64,000 nucleotides of DNA from Bos javanicus (lineage: Eukaryota; Chordata; Mammalia; Artiodactyla; Bovidae): NCBI RefSeq assembly GCF_032452875.1, contig NW_026893849.1:186001-250000 (forward strand), in the 5' to 3' direction. Positions 26,401-41,600 of this stretch are shown here, in pieces (position 1 is the stretch's first letter; every line of letters starts with the position of its first letter). The notes below the pieces were generated by a model. That model saw only the letters and a program-made list of their open reading frames with translations, was not told the DNA's origin and searched no databases. The position numbers and the translations under genes were made by a program.

Positions 26401-29400
26401 ATCACGTGGCTGATCATGCACTGATCACGTGGCTGATCACACGTGTATCACGTGGCTGATCATGCACTGATCACGTGACTGATCATGCACTGATCACGTG
26501 ACTGATCATGCACTGATCACGTGGCTATCATGCACTGATCACGTGGCTGATCATGCACTGATCACGTGCTGATCATGCACTGATCACGTGGCTGATCACA
26601 CATGATCACGTGACTGATCATGCACTGATCACGTGGCTATCATGCACTGATCACGTGGCTGATCATGCACTGATCACGTAGCTATCATGCACTGATCACG
26701 TGACTGATCATGCACTGATCACGTGGCTATCATGCACTGATCACGTGGCTGATCATGCAATGATCACGTAGCTACCATGTACTGGTCACGTGACTGATCA
26801 TGCACTGATCACGTAATTGATCATGCACTGATCACGTGGCTGATCATGCACTGATCACGTGGCTGATCACACATGATCACGTGACTGATCATGCACTGAT
26901 CACGTGGCTATCATGCACTGATCACGTGGCTGTCATGCACTGATCACGTGGATATCATGCACTGATCACGTGGCTGATCACACACGTATCACATGACTGA
27001 TCATGCACTGATCACGTGGCTATCATGCACTGATCACGTGGCTATCATGCACTGATCACGTGGCTGATCATGCAATGATCACGTAGCTACCATGTACTGG
27101 TCACGTGACTGATCATGCACTGATCACGTACTGATCATGCACTGATCACGTGGCTATCATGCACTGATCACGTGGCTGATCATGCAATGATCACGTAGCT
27201 ATCATGCACTGGTCACGTGACTGATCATGCACTGATCACGTAATTGATCATGCACTGATCACGTGGCTGATCATGCACTGATCACGTGGCTGATCATGCA
27301 CTGATCACGTGACTGATCATGCACTGATCACGTGACTGATCATGCACTGATCACGTGGCTATCATGCACTGATCACGTGGCTGATCATGCACTGATCACG
27401 TGGCTATCATGCACTGATCACGTGGCTGATCACACACTGATCACGTGACTGATCATGCACTGATCACGTGGCTATCATGCACTGATCACGTGGCTATCAT
27501 GCACTGATCACGTGGCTGATCATGCAATGATCACGTAGCTACCATGTACTGGTCACGTGACTGATCATGCACTGATCACGTAATTGATCATGCACTGATC
27601 ACGTGGCTATCATGCACTGATCACGTGGCTGATCATGCACTGATCACGTAGCTATCATGCACTGATCACGTGACTGATCATGCACTGATCACGTGACTGA
27701 TCATGCACTGATCACGTGGCTGATCATGCACTGATCACGTGGCTGATCATGCACTGATCACGTAACTGATCATGCACTGATCACGTGACTGATCATGCAC
27801 TGATCACGTGGCTGATCATGCACTGATCACGTGGCTGATCATGCACTGATCACGTGGCTATCATGCACTGATCACGTGGCTGATCATGCACTGATCACGT
27901 AGCTATCATGCACTGATCACGTGACTGATCATGCACTGATCACGTAATTGATCATGCACTGATCACGTGGCATCATGCACTGATCACGTGGCTGATCACA
28001 CATGATCACGTGACTGATCATGCACTGATCACGTGGCTCATGCACTGATCACGTGGCTGTCATGCACTGATCACGTGGATATCATGCACTGATCACGTGG
28101 CTGATCACACACGTATCACGTGACTGATCATGCACTGATCACGTGGCTATCATGCACTGATCACGTGGCTATCATGCACTGATCACGTGGCTGATCATGC
28201 AATGATCACGTAGCTACCATGTACTGGTCACGTGACTGATCATGCACTGATCACGTAATTGATCATGCACTGATCACGTGGCTCATCATGCACTGATCAC
28301 GTGGCTGATCACACATGATCACGTGACTGATCATGCACTGATCACGTGGCTATCATGCACTGATCACGTGGCTGTCATGCACTGATCACGTGGATATCAT
28401 GCACTGATCACGTGGCTGATCACACACGTATCACATGACTGATCATGCACTGATCACGTGGCTATCATGCACTGATCACGTGGCTATCATGCACTGATCA
28501 CGTGGCTGATCATGCAATGATCACGTAGCTACCATGTACTGGTCACGTGACTGATCATGCACTGATCACGTAATTGATCATGCACTGATCACGTGGCTGA
28601 TCATGCACTGATCACGTGGCTGATCACACATGATCACGTGACTGATCATGCACTGATCACGTGGCTATCATGCACTGATCACGTGGCTGTCATGCACTGA
28701 TCACGTGGATATCATGCACTGATCACGTGGCTGATCACACTGATCACATGACTGATCATGCACTGATCACGTGGCTATCATGCACTGATCACGTGGCTAT
28801 CATGCACTGATCACGTGGCTGATCATGCAATGATCACGTAGCTACCATGTACTGGTCACGTGACTGATCATGCACTGATCACGTAATTGATCATGCACTG
28901 ATCACGTGGCTATCATGCACTGATCACGTGGCTGATCATGCAATGATCACGTAGCTATCATGCACTGATCACGTGACTGATCATGCACTGATCACGTACT
29001 GATCATGCACTGATCACGTGGCTGATCATGCACTGATCACGTGGCTGATCATGCACTGATCACGTAACTGATCATGCACTGATCACGTGACTGATCATGC
29101 ACTGATCACGTGGCTATCATGCACTGATCACGTGGCTGTCATGCACTGATCACGTGGCTATCATGCACTGATCACGTGGCTGATCACACACGTATCACAT
29201 GACTGATCATGCACTGATCACGTGGCTATCATGCACTGATCACGTGGCTATCATGCACTGATCACGTGGCTGATCATGCAATGATCACGTAGCTACCATG
29301 CACTGGTCACGTGACTGATCATGCACTGATCACGTAACTGATCATGCACTGATCACGTGGCTATCATGCACTGATCACGTGGCTGATCATGCACTGATCA

Positions 29401-30280
29401 CGTAGCTATCATGCACTGATCACGTGACTGATCATGCACTGATCACGTAATTGATCATGCACTGATCACGTGGCTGATCATGCACTGATCACGTGGCTGA
29501 TCATGCACTGATCACGTAACTGATCATGCACTGATCACGTGACTGATCATGCACTGATCACGTGGCTATCATGCACTGATCACGTGGCTGATCATGCACT
29601 GATCACGTGGCTATCATGCACTGATCACGTGGCTGATCATGCACTGATCACGTGGCTGATCATGCACTGATCACGTGGCTATCATGCACTGATCACGTGG
29701 CTGATCATGCAATGATCACGTAGCTACCATGCACTGATCACGTGACTGATCATGCACTGATCACGTAATTGATCATGCACTGATCACGTGGCTGATCATG
29801 CACTGATCACGTGGCTGATCATGCACTGATCACGTGACTGATCATGCACTGATCACGTGACTGATCATGCACTGATCACGTGGCTATCATGCACTGATCA
29901 CGTGGCTGATCATGCACTGATCACGTGACTGATCATGCACTGATCACGTGGCTGATCATGCACTGATCACGTGGCTGATCATGCACTGATCACGTGGATA
30001 TCATGCACTGATCACGTGGCTGATCACACACGTATCACATGACTGATCATGCACTGATCACGTGGCTATCATGCACTGATCACGTGGCTATCATGCACTG
30101 ATCACGTGGCTGATCATGCAATGATCACGTAGCTACCATGCACTGGTCACGTGACTGATCATGCACTGATCACGTAATTGATCATGCACTGATCACGTGG
30201 CTATCATGCACTGATCACGTGGCTGATCATGCACTGATCACGTAGCTATCATGCACTGATCACGTGACTGATCATGCACT

Positions 30281-30292
30281 GATCACGTGATC
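30281..30292. repeat. 12-bp palindrome at an aberrant monomer junction
   Basis: GATCACGTGATC forms where one monomer loses part of its start, then continues as ACGATCACGTGG. Normal junctions read GATCACGTGACTGATC or GATCACGTGGCTGATC, so this is an off-register join. Confidence 0.85.
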
Positions 30293-30475
30293 ACGATCAC
30301 GTGGCTGATCATGCACTGATCACGTGGCTGATCATGCACTGATCACGTGACTGATCATGCACTGATCACGTGACTGATCATGCACTGATCACGTGGCTAT
30401 CATGCACTGATCACGTGGCTGATCATGCACTGATCACGTAGCTACCATGCACTGATCACGTGACTGATCATGCAC

Positions 30476-30489
30476 TGATCACGTGATCA
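30476..30489. repeat. 14-bp perfect palindrome at an aberrant monomer junction
   Basis: TGATCACGTGATCA is produced by loss of four bases between two monomers. It lies about 195 bp from the junction at 30281, and both are absent from neighbouring units. Confidence 0.85.
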
Positions 30490-33400
30490 TGCACTGATCA
30501 CGTGGCTATCATGCACTGATCACGTGGCTGATCATGCAATGATCACGTAGCTACCATGCACTGATCACGTGACTGATCATGCACTGATCACGTGATTGAT
30601 CATGCACTGATCACGTGGCTGATCATGCACTGATCACGTGGCTGATCATGCACTGATCACGTAACTGATCATGCACTGATCACGTGACTGATCATGCACT
30701 GATCACGTGGCTATCATGCACTGATCACGTGGCTGATCATGCACTGATCACGTGGCTGATCATGCACTGATCACGTGGCTGATCACACATGATCACGTGA
30801 CTGATCATGCACTGATCACGTGGCTATCATGCACTGATCACGTGGCTGTCATGCACTGATCACGTGGACATCATGCACTGATCACGTGGCTGATCATGCA
30901 CTATCACGTGACTGATCATGCACTGATCACGTGGCTATCATGCACTGATCACGTGGCTATCATGCACTGATCACGTGGCTGATCATGCAATGATCACGTA
31001 GCTACCATGTACTGGTCACGTGACTGATCATGCACTGATCACGTAATTGATCATGCACTGATCACGTGGCTGATCATGCACTGATCACGTGGCTGATCAC
31101 ACATGATCACGTGACTGATCATGCACTGATCACGTGGCTATCATGCACTGATCACGTGGCTGTCATGCACTGATCACGTGGATATCATGCACTGATCACG
31201 TGGCTGATCACACACGATCACATGACTGATCATGCACTGATCACGTGGCTATCATGCACTGATCACGTGGCTATCATGCACTGATCACGTGGCTGATCAT
31301 GCAATGATCACGTAGCTATCATGCACTGGTCACGTGACTGATCATGCACTGATCACGTACTGATCATGCACTGATCACGTGGCTATCATGCACTGATCAC
31401 GTGGCTGATCATGCACTGATCACGTAGCTACCATGCACTGATCACGTGACTGATCATGCACTGATCACGTAACTGATCATGCACTGATCACGTGGCTGAT
31501 CATGCACTGATCACGTGGCTGATCATGCACTGATCACGTAACTGATCATGCACTGATCACGTGACTGATCATGCACTGATCACGTGGATCTCATGCACTG
31601 ATCACGTGGCTGATCATGCACTGATCACGTGGCTATCATGCACTGATCACGTGGCTGATCACACACTGATCACGTGACTGATCATGCACTGATCACGTGG
31701 CTATCATGCACTGATCACGTGGCTATCATGCACTGATCACGTGGCTGATCATGCAATGATCACGTAGCTACATGTACTGGTCACGTGACTGATCATGCAC
31801 TGATCACGTAATGATCATGCACTGATCACGTGGCTGATCATGCACTGATCACGTGGCTGATCACACATGATCACGTGGCTGATCATGCACTGATCACGTG
31901 ACTGATCATGCACTGATCACGTGACTGATCATGCACTGATCACGTGGCTATCATGCACTGATCACGTGGCTGATCATGCACTGATCACGTGGCTGATCAT
32001 GCACTGATCACGTGGCTGATCACACATGATCACGTGACTGATCATGCACTGATCACGTGGCTATCATGCACTGATCACGTGGCTGTCATGCACTGATCAC
32101 GTGGATATCATGCACTGATCACGTGGCTGATCACACACGTATCACATGACTGATCATGCACTGATCACGTGGCTATCATGCACTGATCACGTGGCTATCA
32201 TGCACTGATCACGTGGCTGATCATGCAATGATCACGTAGCTACCATGTACTGGTCACGTGACTGATCATGCACTGATCACGTAATTGATCATGCACTGAT
32301 CACGTGGCTGATCATGCACTGATCACGTGGCTGATCACACATGTATCACGTGGCTGATCATGCACTGATCACGTAACTGATCATGCACTGATCACGTGAC
32401 TGATCATGCACTGATCACGTGGCTATCATGCACTGATCACGTGGCTGATCATGCACTGATCACGTGGCTGATCATGCACTGATCACGTGGCTGATCACAC
32501 ATGATCACGTGACTGATCATGCACTGATCACGTGGCTATCATGCACTGATCACGTGGCTGATCATGCACTGATCACGTGGATATCATGCACTGATCACGT
32601 GGCTGATCACACACGTATCACGTGACTGATCATGCACTGATCACGTGGCTATCATGCACTGATCACGTGGCTATCATGCACTGATCACGTGGCTGATCAT
32701 GCAATGATCACGTAGCTACCATGTACTGGTCACGTGACTGATCATGCACTGATCACGTAATTGATCATGCACTGATCACGTGGCTGATCATGCACTGATC
32801 ACGTGGCTGATCACACATGATCACGTGGCTGATCATGCACTGATCACGTAACTGATCATGCACTGATCACGTGACTGATCATGCACTGATCACGTGGCTA
32901 TCATGCACTGATCACGTGGCTGAACATGCACTGATCACGTGCTGATCATGCACTGATCACGTGGCTGATCACACATGATCACGTGACTGATCATGCACTG
33001 ATCACGTGGCTATCATGCACTGATCACGTGGCTGTCATGCACTGATCACGTGGATATCATGCACTGATCACGTGGCTGATCACACACGTATCACATGACT
33101 GATCATGCACTGATCACGTGGCTATCATGCACTGATCACGTGGCTATCATGCACTGATCACGTGGCTGATCATGCAATGATCACGTAGCTACCATGTACT
33201 GGTCACGTGACTGATCATGCACTGATCACGTAATTGATCATGCACTGATCACGTGGCTGATCATGCACTGATCACGTGGCTGATCACACATGATCACGTG
33301 ACTGATCATGCACTGATCACGTGGCTATCATGCACTGATCACGTGGCTGTCATGCACTGATCACGTGGATATCATGCACTGATCACGTGGCTGATCACAC

Positions 33401-34271
33401 ACTATCACATGACTGATCATGCACTGATCACGTGGCTATCATGCACTGATCACGTGGCTATCATGCACTGATCACGTGGCTGATCATGCAATGATCACGT
33501 AGCTACCATGTACTGGTCACGTGACTGATCATGCACTGATCACGTAATTGATCATGCACTGATCACGTGGCTGATCATGCACTGATCACGTGGCTGATCA
33601 CACATGATCACGTGACTGATCATGCACTGATCACGTGGCTATCATGCACTGATCACGTGGCTGATCATGCACTGATCACGTGGATATCATGCACTGATCA
33701 CGTGGCTGATCATGCACGATCACGTGACTGATCATGCACTGATCACGTGGCTATCATGCACTGATCACGTGGCTATCATGCACTGATCACGTGGCTGATC
33801 ATGCACTGATCACGTAGCTACCATGCACTGATCACGTGACTGATCATGCACTGATCACGTGACTGATCATGCACTGATCACGTGGCTATCATGCACTGAT
33901 CACGTGGCTGATCATGCAATGATCACGTAGCTACATGCACTGATCACGTGACTGATCATGCACTGATCACGTAATTGATCATGCACTGATCACGTGGCTG
34001 ATCATGCACTGATCACGTGGCTGATCATGCACTGATCACGTAACTGATCATGCACTGATCACGTGGCTGATCATGCACTGATCACGTGATGATCATGCAC
34101 TGATCACGTGGCTATCATGCACTGATCACGTGGCTGATCATGCACTGATCACGTGACTGATCATGCACTGATCACGTGGCTGATCATGCACTGATCACGT
34201 AACTGATCATGCACTGATCACGTGGCTATCATGCACTGATCACGTGGCTGATCATGCACTGATCACGTGGC

Positions 34272-34380
34272 TGATCACACACCTGTCACGTGACTATCAT
34301 GCACTGATCACGTGGCACTCATGCACTGATCACGTGGCTGATCATACACTGATCACGTAACTCATGCACACATCACGTGG
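34272..34380 (+). repeat. Block B, copy 7 (3'-truncated)
   Basis: The first five monomers of block B are present up to CACACATCACGTGG. The TGTCATGGAATG and CCATATACTGG monomers are missing, replaced by M10-type TATCATGC. This marks a recombination junction between block B and the 14-monomer HOR. Confidence 0.8.
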
Positions 34381-35359
34381 ATATCATGCACTGATCACGT
34401 GGCTGATCACACACATATCTCATGACTGATCATGCACTGATCACGTGGCTATCATGCACTGATCACGTGGCTATCATGCACTGATCACGTGGCTGATCAT
34501 GCATGATCACGTAGCTATCATGCACTGATCACGTGACTGATCATGCACTGATCACGTAATTGATCATGCACTGATCACGTGGCTGATCATGCACTGATCA
34601 CGTGGCTGATCATGCACTGATCACGTAACTGATCATGCACTGATCACGTGACTGATCATGCACTGATCACGTGGCTATCATGCACTGATCACGTGGCTGA
34701 TCATGCACTGATCACGTGCCTGATCATGCACTGATCACGTGGCTGATCATGCACTGATCACGTGGCTCTCATGCACTGATCATGTGGCTGTCATGCACTG
34801 ATCACGTGGATATCATGCACTGATCACGTGGCTGATCACACACGTATCACATGACTGATCATGCACTGATCACGTGGCTATCATGCACTGATCACGTGGC
34901 TATCATGCACTGATCACGTGGCTGATCATGCATGATCACGTAGCTACCATGTACTGATCACGTGACTGATCATGCACTGATCACGTAATTGATCATGCAC
35001 TGATCACGTGGCTGATCATGCACTGATCACGTGGCTGATCATACACTGATCACGTAACTGATCATGCACTGATCACGTGACTGATCATGCACTGATCACG
35101 TGGCTATCATGCACTGATCACGTGGCTGACATACACTGATCACGTGCCTGATCATGCACTGATCACGTGGCTGATCATGCACTGATCACGTGACTGATCA
35201 TGCACTGATCACGTGTCTGATCATGCACTGATCACGTGGCTATCATGCACTGCTCACGTGGCTGATCATGCCATGATCACGCAGCTACCATGTACTGGTC
35301 ACATGACTGATCATGCACTGATCACGTGACTGATCATGCAGTGATCACGTGGCTATCAT
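34272..35359 (+). repeat. Satellite leading into cassette 4, starting with truncated block B
   Basis: A partial block B (34272-34380) begins the tract and then switches abruptly to GTGGATATC, the M9/M10 pattern. After this come standard monomers and a segment near 34.8-35.3 kb (GGCTGACATACAC at 35124) that recurs before cassette 6 at about 41720. No gene seen. Confidence 0.86.
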
Positions 35360-35977
35360 GCACTACTCACGTGGCTGATCATGCAATGATCATGTAGCTA
35401 CCATGTACAGGTCACGTGAATGATCATACACCCATCAGGTGACTGATCATGCACTGATCACGTGGCTATCATGCACTGATCACGAGACTGATCATGCACT
35501 GATCACGTCTATATCATGCACTGATCACATGACTGCCCATGCACTGATCACGTGGATGATCATACACTAATCTTGTGACAGATCATGCACTGATCACGTG
35601 GCTGATCATGCACTGATACCGTGACTGAGCATGGACTGATCACATGACTATCATGTAGTGATCACGTGACTTAATGGCGCTGATCATGTGACTGATCATG
35701 CGCTGATCATGTTTGCTATCATACACTGATCATGTGCCTCTGGAGGCAATAAACAAAGAGCTGAGTAGGCACGAATCAAACAGTCAGCAGGCAATAATCA
35801 TGGAACTCAGCTGTGAGGAATCATGCTGCTCAGCTGGCAATAATCAAGCAGCTGAGCAGGCAGGAATTACGCAGCACAGCTGGCAATTGTCAAGCAGATG
35901 ACAGGCAGGAATCGTGCAGCTCAGCTGGCAATTGTCAAGCAGATGAGCAGACAGTAATCACGCAGCTCAGCAGGCCC
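35360..35977 (+). repeat. Cassette copy 4: left flank plus core (S type)
   Basis: The left flank is 35360-35736 and the core is 35737-35977, with five intact units and CAGCTGTGAG in unit 2. It is followed by block B at 36218 (481 bp from core start) and again at 36942. It pairs with R-type copy 5, whose core starts 2,648 bp later. Confidence 0.92.
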
Positions 35978-36217
35978 AGATCACGTGACTGAGCATGCAC
36001 TGTTCACGTGGCTGATCATACACTGATCACGTGATGATCATGCACTGATCACTTGGATATCATGCACTGATCACGTGGCTGATCATACACTGTTCACGTG
36101 TCTGACCATGCACTGATCACGTGGCTGATCATACACTGCTCACGTAACTGATCATGCACTGATCACGTGGCTATCATGCACTGATCACGTGGCTGAACAT
36201 GCACTGTTCACGTGGCT

Positions 36218-36394
36218 GATCACACACCTGGCACGTGACATATCATGCACTGATCACGTGGCACTCATGCACTGATCACGTGGCTGATCATACTCTGCTC
36301 ACGTAACTCATGCACACATCACGTGGCTATCATGCACTGCTCACGTGGCTCGTCATGGAATGATCACGTAGCAACCATATACTGGTCACGTGAC
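36218..36394 (+). repeat. Block B, copy 8
   Basis: Cassette-linked form with ACATATC, ATACTCTGCTC and TCGTCATGGAATG. It has CCTGGCACG where other copies have CCTGTCACG. Confidence 0.86.
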
Positions 36395-36941
36395 TGATCA
36401 TGCAAAGATCACGTAAATGATCATGCACTGTTCACGTGAATGATCATGTACTGATCACGTGACTGATCATGCACTGATCACGTGGCTATCATGCTCTGCT
36501 CACGTGGCTGATCATGCAACGATCACGTAGCAACCATGTACTGGTCACGTGACTGATCATGCACTGATCACGTAATTGATCCTGCACTGATCACGTGGCT
36601 CATCATGCACTGATCACGTGGCTGATCATACACTGATCACGTAACTGATCATGCACTGATCACGTGACTGATCATGCACTGATCACGTGGCTGATCATGC
36701 ACTGATCACGTGGCTATCATGCACTGATCACGTGGCTGATCATACACTGATCACGTGACTGATCATGCACTGATCACGTGGCTGATCATGCACTGATCAC
36801 GTGGCTGATCATGCACTGATCACGTGGCTGATCATGCACTGATCACGTGGCTGATCATGCACTGATCACGTACTGATCATGCACTGATCACGTGGCTATC
36901 ATGCACTGATCACGTGGCTGATCATGCACTGATCACGTGGC

Positions 36942-37117
36942 TGATCACACACCTGTCACGTGACTATCATGCACTGATCACGTGGCATCATGCACTGATC
37001 ACGTGGCTGATCATGCACTGATCACGAACTGATCATGCACACATCACGTGGCTATCATGCACTGATCACGTGGCTGTCATGCAATGATCATGTAGCTACA
37101 TATACTGATCACGTGAC
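36942..37117 (+). repeat. Block B, copy 9 (consensus-like)
   Basis: Starts 724 bp after copy 8, against 702 bp in other pairs. Several diagnostic bases have reverted to the monomer consensus (ATGCACTG for ATACACTG, TGCAATG for TGGAATG), suggesting gene conversion by ordinary monomers. Confidence 0.82.
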
Positions 37118-38007
37118 TGATCATGCACTGATCACGTAATGATCATGCACTGATCACGTGCTGATCATGCACTGATCACGTGACTGATCATGCACTGATC
37201 ACGTGGCTGATCATGCACTGATCACGTGATTGATCATGCACTGATCACGTGGCTGATCATGCACTGATCACGTGGCTGATCATGCACTGATCACGTGACT
37301 GATCATGCACTGATCACGTGACTGATCATGCACTGATCACGTGGCTATCATGCACTGATCACGTGGCTGATCATGCACTGATCACGTGACTGATCATGCA
37401 CTGATCACGTGGCTGATCATGCACTGATCACGTGACTGATCATGCACTGATCACGTGAATGATCATGCACTGATCACGTGGCTGATCATGCACTGATCAC
37501 GTGGCTGATCACACATGATCACGTGACTGATCATGCACTGATCACGTGGCTATCATGCACTGATCACGTGGCTATCATGCACTGATCACGTGGCTGATCA
37601 TGCAATGATCACGTAGCTACCATGTACTGGTCACGTGACTGATCATGCACTGATCACGTAATTGATCATGCACTGATCACGTGGCTGATCATGCACTGAT
37701 CACGTGGCTGATCACACACGATCACGTGACTGATCATGCACTGATCACGTGACTGATCATGCACTGATCACGTGGCTATCATGCACTGATCACGTGGATA
37801 TCATGCACTGATCACGTGGCTGATCACACACTGATCACGTGACTGATCATGCACTGATCACGTGGCTATCATGCACTGATCACGTGGCTATCATGCACTG
37901 ATCACGTGGCTGATCATGCACTGATCACGTAGCTACCATGCACTGGTCACGTGACTGATCATGCACTGATCACGTGACTGATCATGCACTGATCACGTGG
38001 CTATCAT

Positions 38008-38625
38008 GCACTACTCACGTGGATGATCATGCAATGATCATATAGCTACCATGTACAGGTCACGTGAATGATCATACCCCCATCAGGTGACTGATCATGC
38101 ACTGATCACGTGGCTATCATGCACTGATCACGAGACTGATCATACACTGATCACGTCTATATCATGCACTGATCACATGACTGCCCATGCACTGATCACG
38201 TGGATGATCATACACTAATCATGTGACAGATCTTGCACTGATCACGTGGCTGATCATGCACTGATACCGTGACTGAGCATGGACTGATCACATGACTATC
38301 ATGTAGTGATCACGTGACTTAATGGCGCTGATCATGTGACTGATCATGCGCTGATCATGTTTGCTATCATACACTGATCATGTGCCTCTGGAGGCAATAA
38401 ACAAAGAGCTGAGTAGGCACGAATCAAACAGTCAGCAGGCAATAATCATGGAACTCAGGTGTGAGGAATCATGCTGCTCAGCTGGCAATAATCAAGCAGC
38501 TGAGCAGGCAGGAATTACGCAGCACAGCTGGCAATTGTCAAGCAGATGACAGGCAGGAATCGTGCAGCTCAGCTGGCAATTGTCAAGCAGATGAGCAGAC
38601 AGTAATCACGCAGCTCAGCAGGCCC
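38008..38625 (+). repeat. Cassette copy 5: left flank plus core (R type)
   Basis: The left flank is 38008-38384 and the core is 38385-38625. Unit 2 has CAGGTGTGAG, the R variant that also marks copies 6, 8, 9 and 11. The flank has ATACCCCCATC and AGATCTTGCAC as private changes. There is no block B downstream; monomers return to near-consensus within about 130 bp. Confidence 0.92.
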
Positions 38626-41600
38626 AGATCACGTGACTGAGCATGCACTGTTCACGTGGCTGATCATACACTGATCACGTGATGATCATGCACTGATCAC
38701 TTGGATATCATGCACTGATCACGTGGCTGATCATGCACTGATCACGTGCTGACCATGCACTGATCACGTGGCTGATCATGCACTGATCACGTAACTGATC
38801 ATGCACTGATCACGTGGCTGATCATGCACTGATCACGTGGCTGATCATGCACTGATCACGTAACTGATCATGCACTGATCACGTGACTGATCATGCACTG
38901 ATCACGTGGCTCTCATGCACTGATCACGTGGCTGTCATGCAATGATCACGTGGATATCATTCACTGATCACGTGGCTAATCACACACGTATCACGTGACT
39001 GATCATGCACTGATCACGTGGCTATCATGCACTGATCACGTGGCTATCATGCACTGATCACGTGCCTGATCATGCAATGATCACGTAGCTACCATGTACT
39101 GGTCACGTGACTGATCATGCACTGATCACGTAATTGATCATGCACTGATCACGTGGCTGATCATGCACTGATCACGTGGCTGATCACACATGATCACGTG
39201 GCTGATCATGCACTGATCACGTAACTGATCATGCACTGATCACGTGACTGATCATGCACTGATCACGTGGCTATCATGCACTGATCACGTGGCTGGACAT
39301 GCACTGATCACGTGCTGATCATGCACTGATCACGTGGCTGATCACACATGATCACGTGACTGATCATGCACTGATCACGTGGCTATCATGCACTGATCAC
39401 GTGGCTGTCATGCACTGATCACGTGGATATCATGCACTGATCACGTGGCTGATCACACACGTATCACATGACTGATCATGCACTGATCACGTGGCTATCA
39501 TGCACTGATCACGTGGCTATCATGCACTGATCACGTGCCTGATCATGCAATGATCACGTAGCTACCATGTACTGGTCACGTGACTGATCATGCACTGATC
39601 ACGTAATTGATCATGCACTGATCACGTGGCTGATCATGCACTGATCACGTGGCTGATCACACATGATCACGTGGCTGATCATGCACTGATCACGTAACTG
39701 ATCATGCACTGATCACGTGACTGATCATGCACTGATCACGTGGCTATCATGCACTGATCACGTGGCTGGACATGCACTGATCACGTGCTGATCATGCACT
39801 GATCACGTGGCTGATCACACATGATCACGTGACTGATCATGCACTGATCACGTGGCTATCATGCACTGATCACGTGGCTGATCATGCACTGATCACGTGG
39901 CTATCATGCACTGATCACGTGGCTGATCACACACGTATCACGTGACTGATCATGCACTGATCACGTGGCTGTCATGCACTGATCACGTGGCTATCATGCA
40001 CTGATCACGTGGCTGATCACACACTATCACATGACTGATCATGCACTGATCACGTGGCTATCATGCACTGATCACGTGGCTATCATGCACTGATCACGTG
40101 GCTGATCATGCATGATCACGTAGCTACATGCACTGATCACGTGACTGATCATGCACTGATCACGTAATTGATCATGCACTGATCACGTGGCTGATCATGC
40201 ACTGATCACGTGGCTGATCACACATGATCACGTGGCTGATCATGCACTGATCACGTAACTGATCATGCACTGATCACGTGACTGATCATGCACTGATCAC
40301 GTGGCTATCATGCACTGATCACGTGGCTGATCATGCACTGATCACGTGCCTGATCATGCACTGATCACGTGGCTGATCACACATGATCACGTGACTGATC
40401 ATGCACTGATCACGTGGCTATCATGCACTGATCACGTGGCTGTCATGCACTGATCACGTGGATATCATGCACTGATCACGTGGCTGATCACACACGTATC
40501 ACGTGACTGATCATGCACTGATCACGTGGCTATCATGCACTGATCACGTGGCTATCATGCACTGATCACGTGGCTGATCATGCAATGATCACGTAGCTAC
40601 CATGTACTGGTCACGTGACTGATCATGCACTGATCACGTAATTGATCATGCACTGATCACGTGGCTGATCATGCACTGATCACGTGGCTGATCACACATG
40701 ATCACGTGACTGATCATGCACTGATCACGTGGCTATCATGCACTGATCACGTGGCTGTCATGCACTGATCACGTGGATATCATGCACTGATCACGTGGCT
40801 GATCACACACTATCACATGACTGATCATGCACTGATCACGTGGCTATCATGCACTGATCACGTGGCTATCATGCACTGATCACGTGGCTGATCATGCAAT
40901 GATCACGTAGCTACCATGTACTGGTCACGTGACTGATCATGCACTGATCACGTAATTGATCATGCACTGATCACGTGGCTGATCATGCACTGATCACGTG
41001 GCTGATCACACATGATCACGTGACTGATCATGCACTGATCACGTGGCATCATGCACTGATCACGTGGCTGTCATGCACTGATCACGTGGATATCATGCAC
41101 TGATCACGTGGCTGATCACACACTATCACATGACTGATCATGCACTGATCACGTGGCTATCATGCACTGATCACGTGGCTATCATGCACTGATCACGTGG
41201 CTGATCATGCAATGATCACGTAGCTACCATGTACTGGTCACGTGACTGATCATGCACTGATCACGTAATTGATCATGCACTGATCACGTGGCTGATCATG
41301 CACTGATCACGTGGCTGATCACACATGTATCACGTGACTGATCATGCACTGATCACGTGGCTCTCATGCACTGATCACGTGGCTGTCATGCACTGATCAC
41401 GTGGATATCATGCACTGATCACGTGGCTGATCACACACGTATCACATGACTGATCATGCACTGATCACGTGGCTATCATGCACTGATCACGTGGCTATCA
41501 TGCACTGATCACGTGGCTGATCATGCAATGATCACGTAGCTACCATGTACTGGTCACGTGACTGATCATGCACTGATCACGTAATTGATCATGCACTGAT

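Larger units (their letters stand above)
26251..34271 (+). repeat. Canonical satellite, longest homogeneous tract
   Basis: Monomers are close to consensus with few CATGTG forms. Marker GTAGC of M1 lies at 28210, 28525 and 28838 (spacing 315 and 313 bp, 14-monomer units) and at 32236, 32712, 33185 and 33499 (476, 473 and 314 bp, 21- and 14-monomer units). Around 29.4-30.8 kb order is looser, with many plain standard monomers. No gene or insertion seen. Confidence 0.93.
35978..38007 (+). repeat. Satellite between cassettes 4 and 5
   Basis: Order: cassette right flank, block B, about 0.5 kb of standard monomers, second block B, about 0.4 kb of standard monomers including a GTGAATGATC form, then one 14-monomer-like stretch with M1/M2 at about 37605-37640. 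The same order recurs at 44.4-46.4 and 57.4-59.4 kb, so this is the body of a ~2.6-kb unit. Confidence 0.9.
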
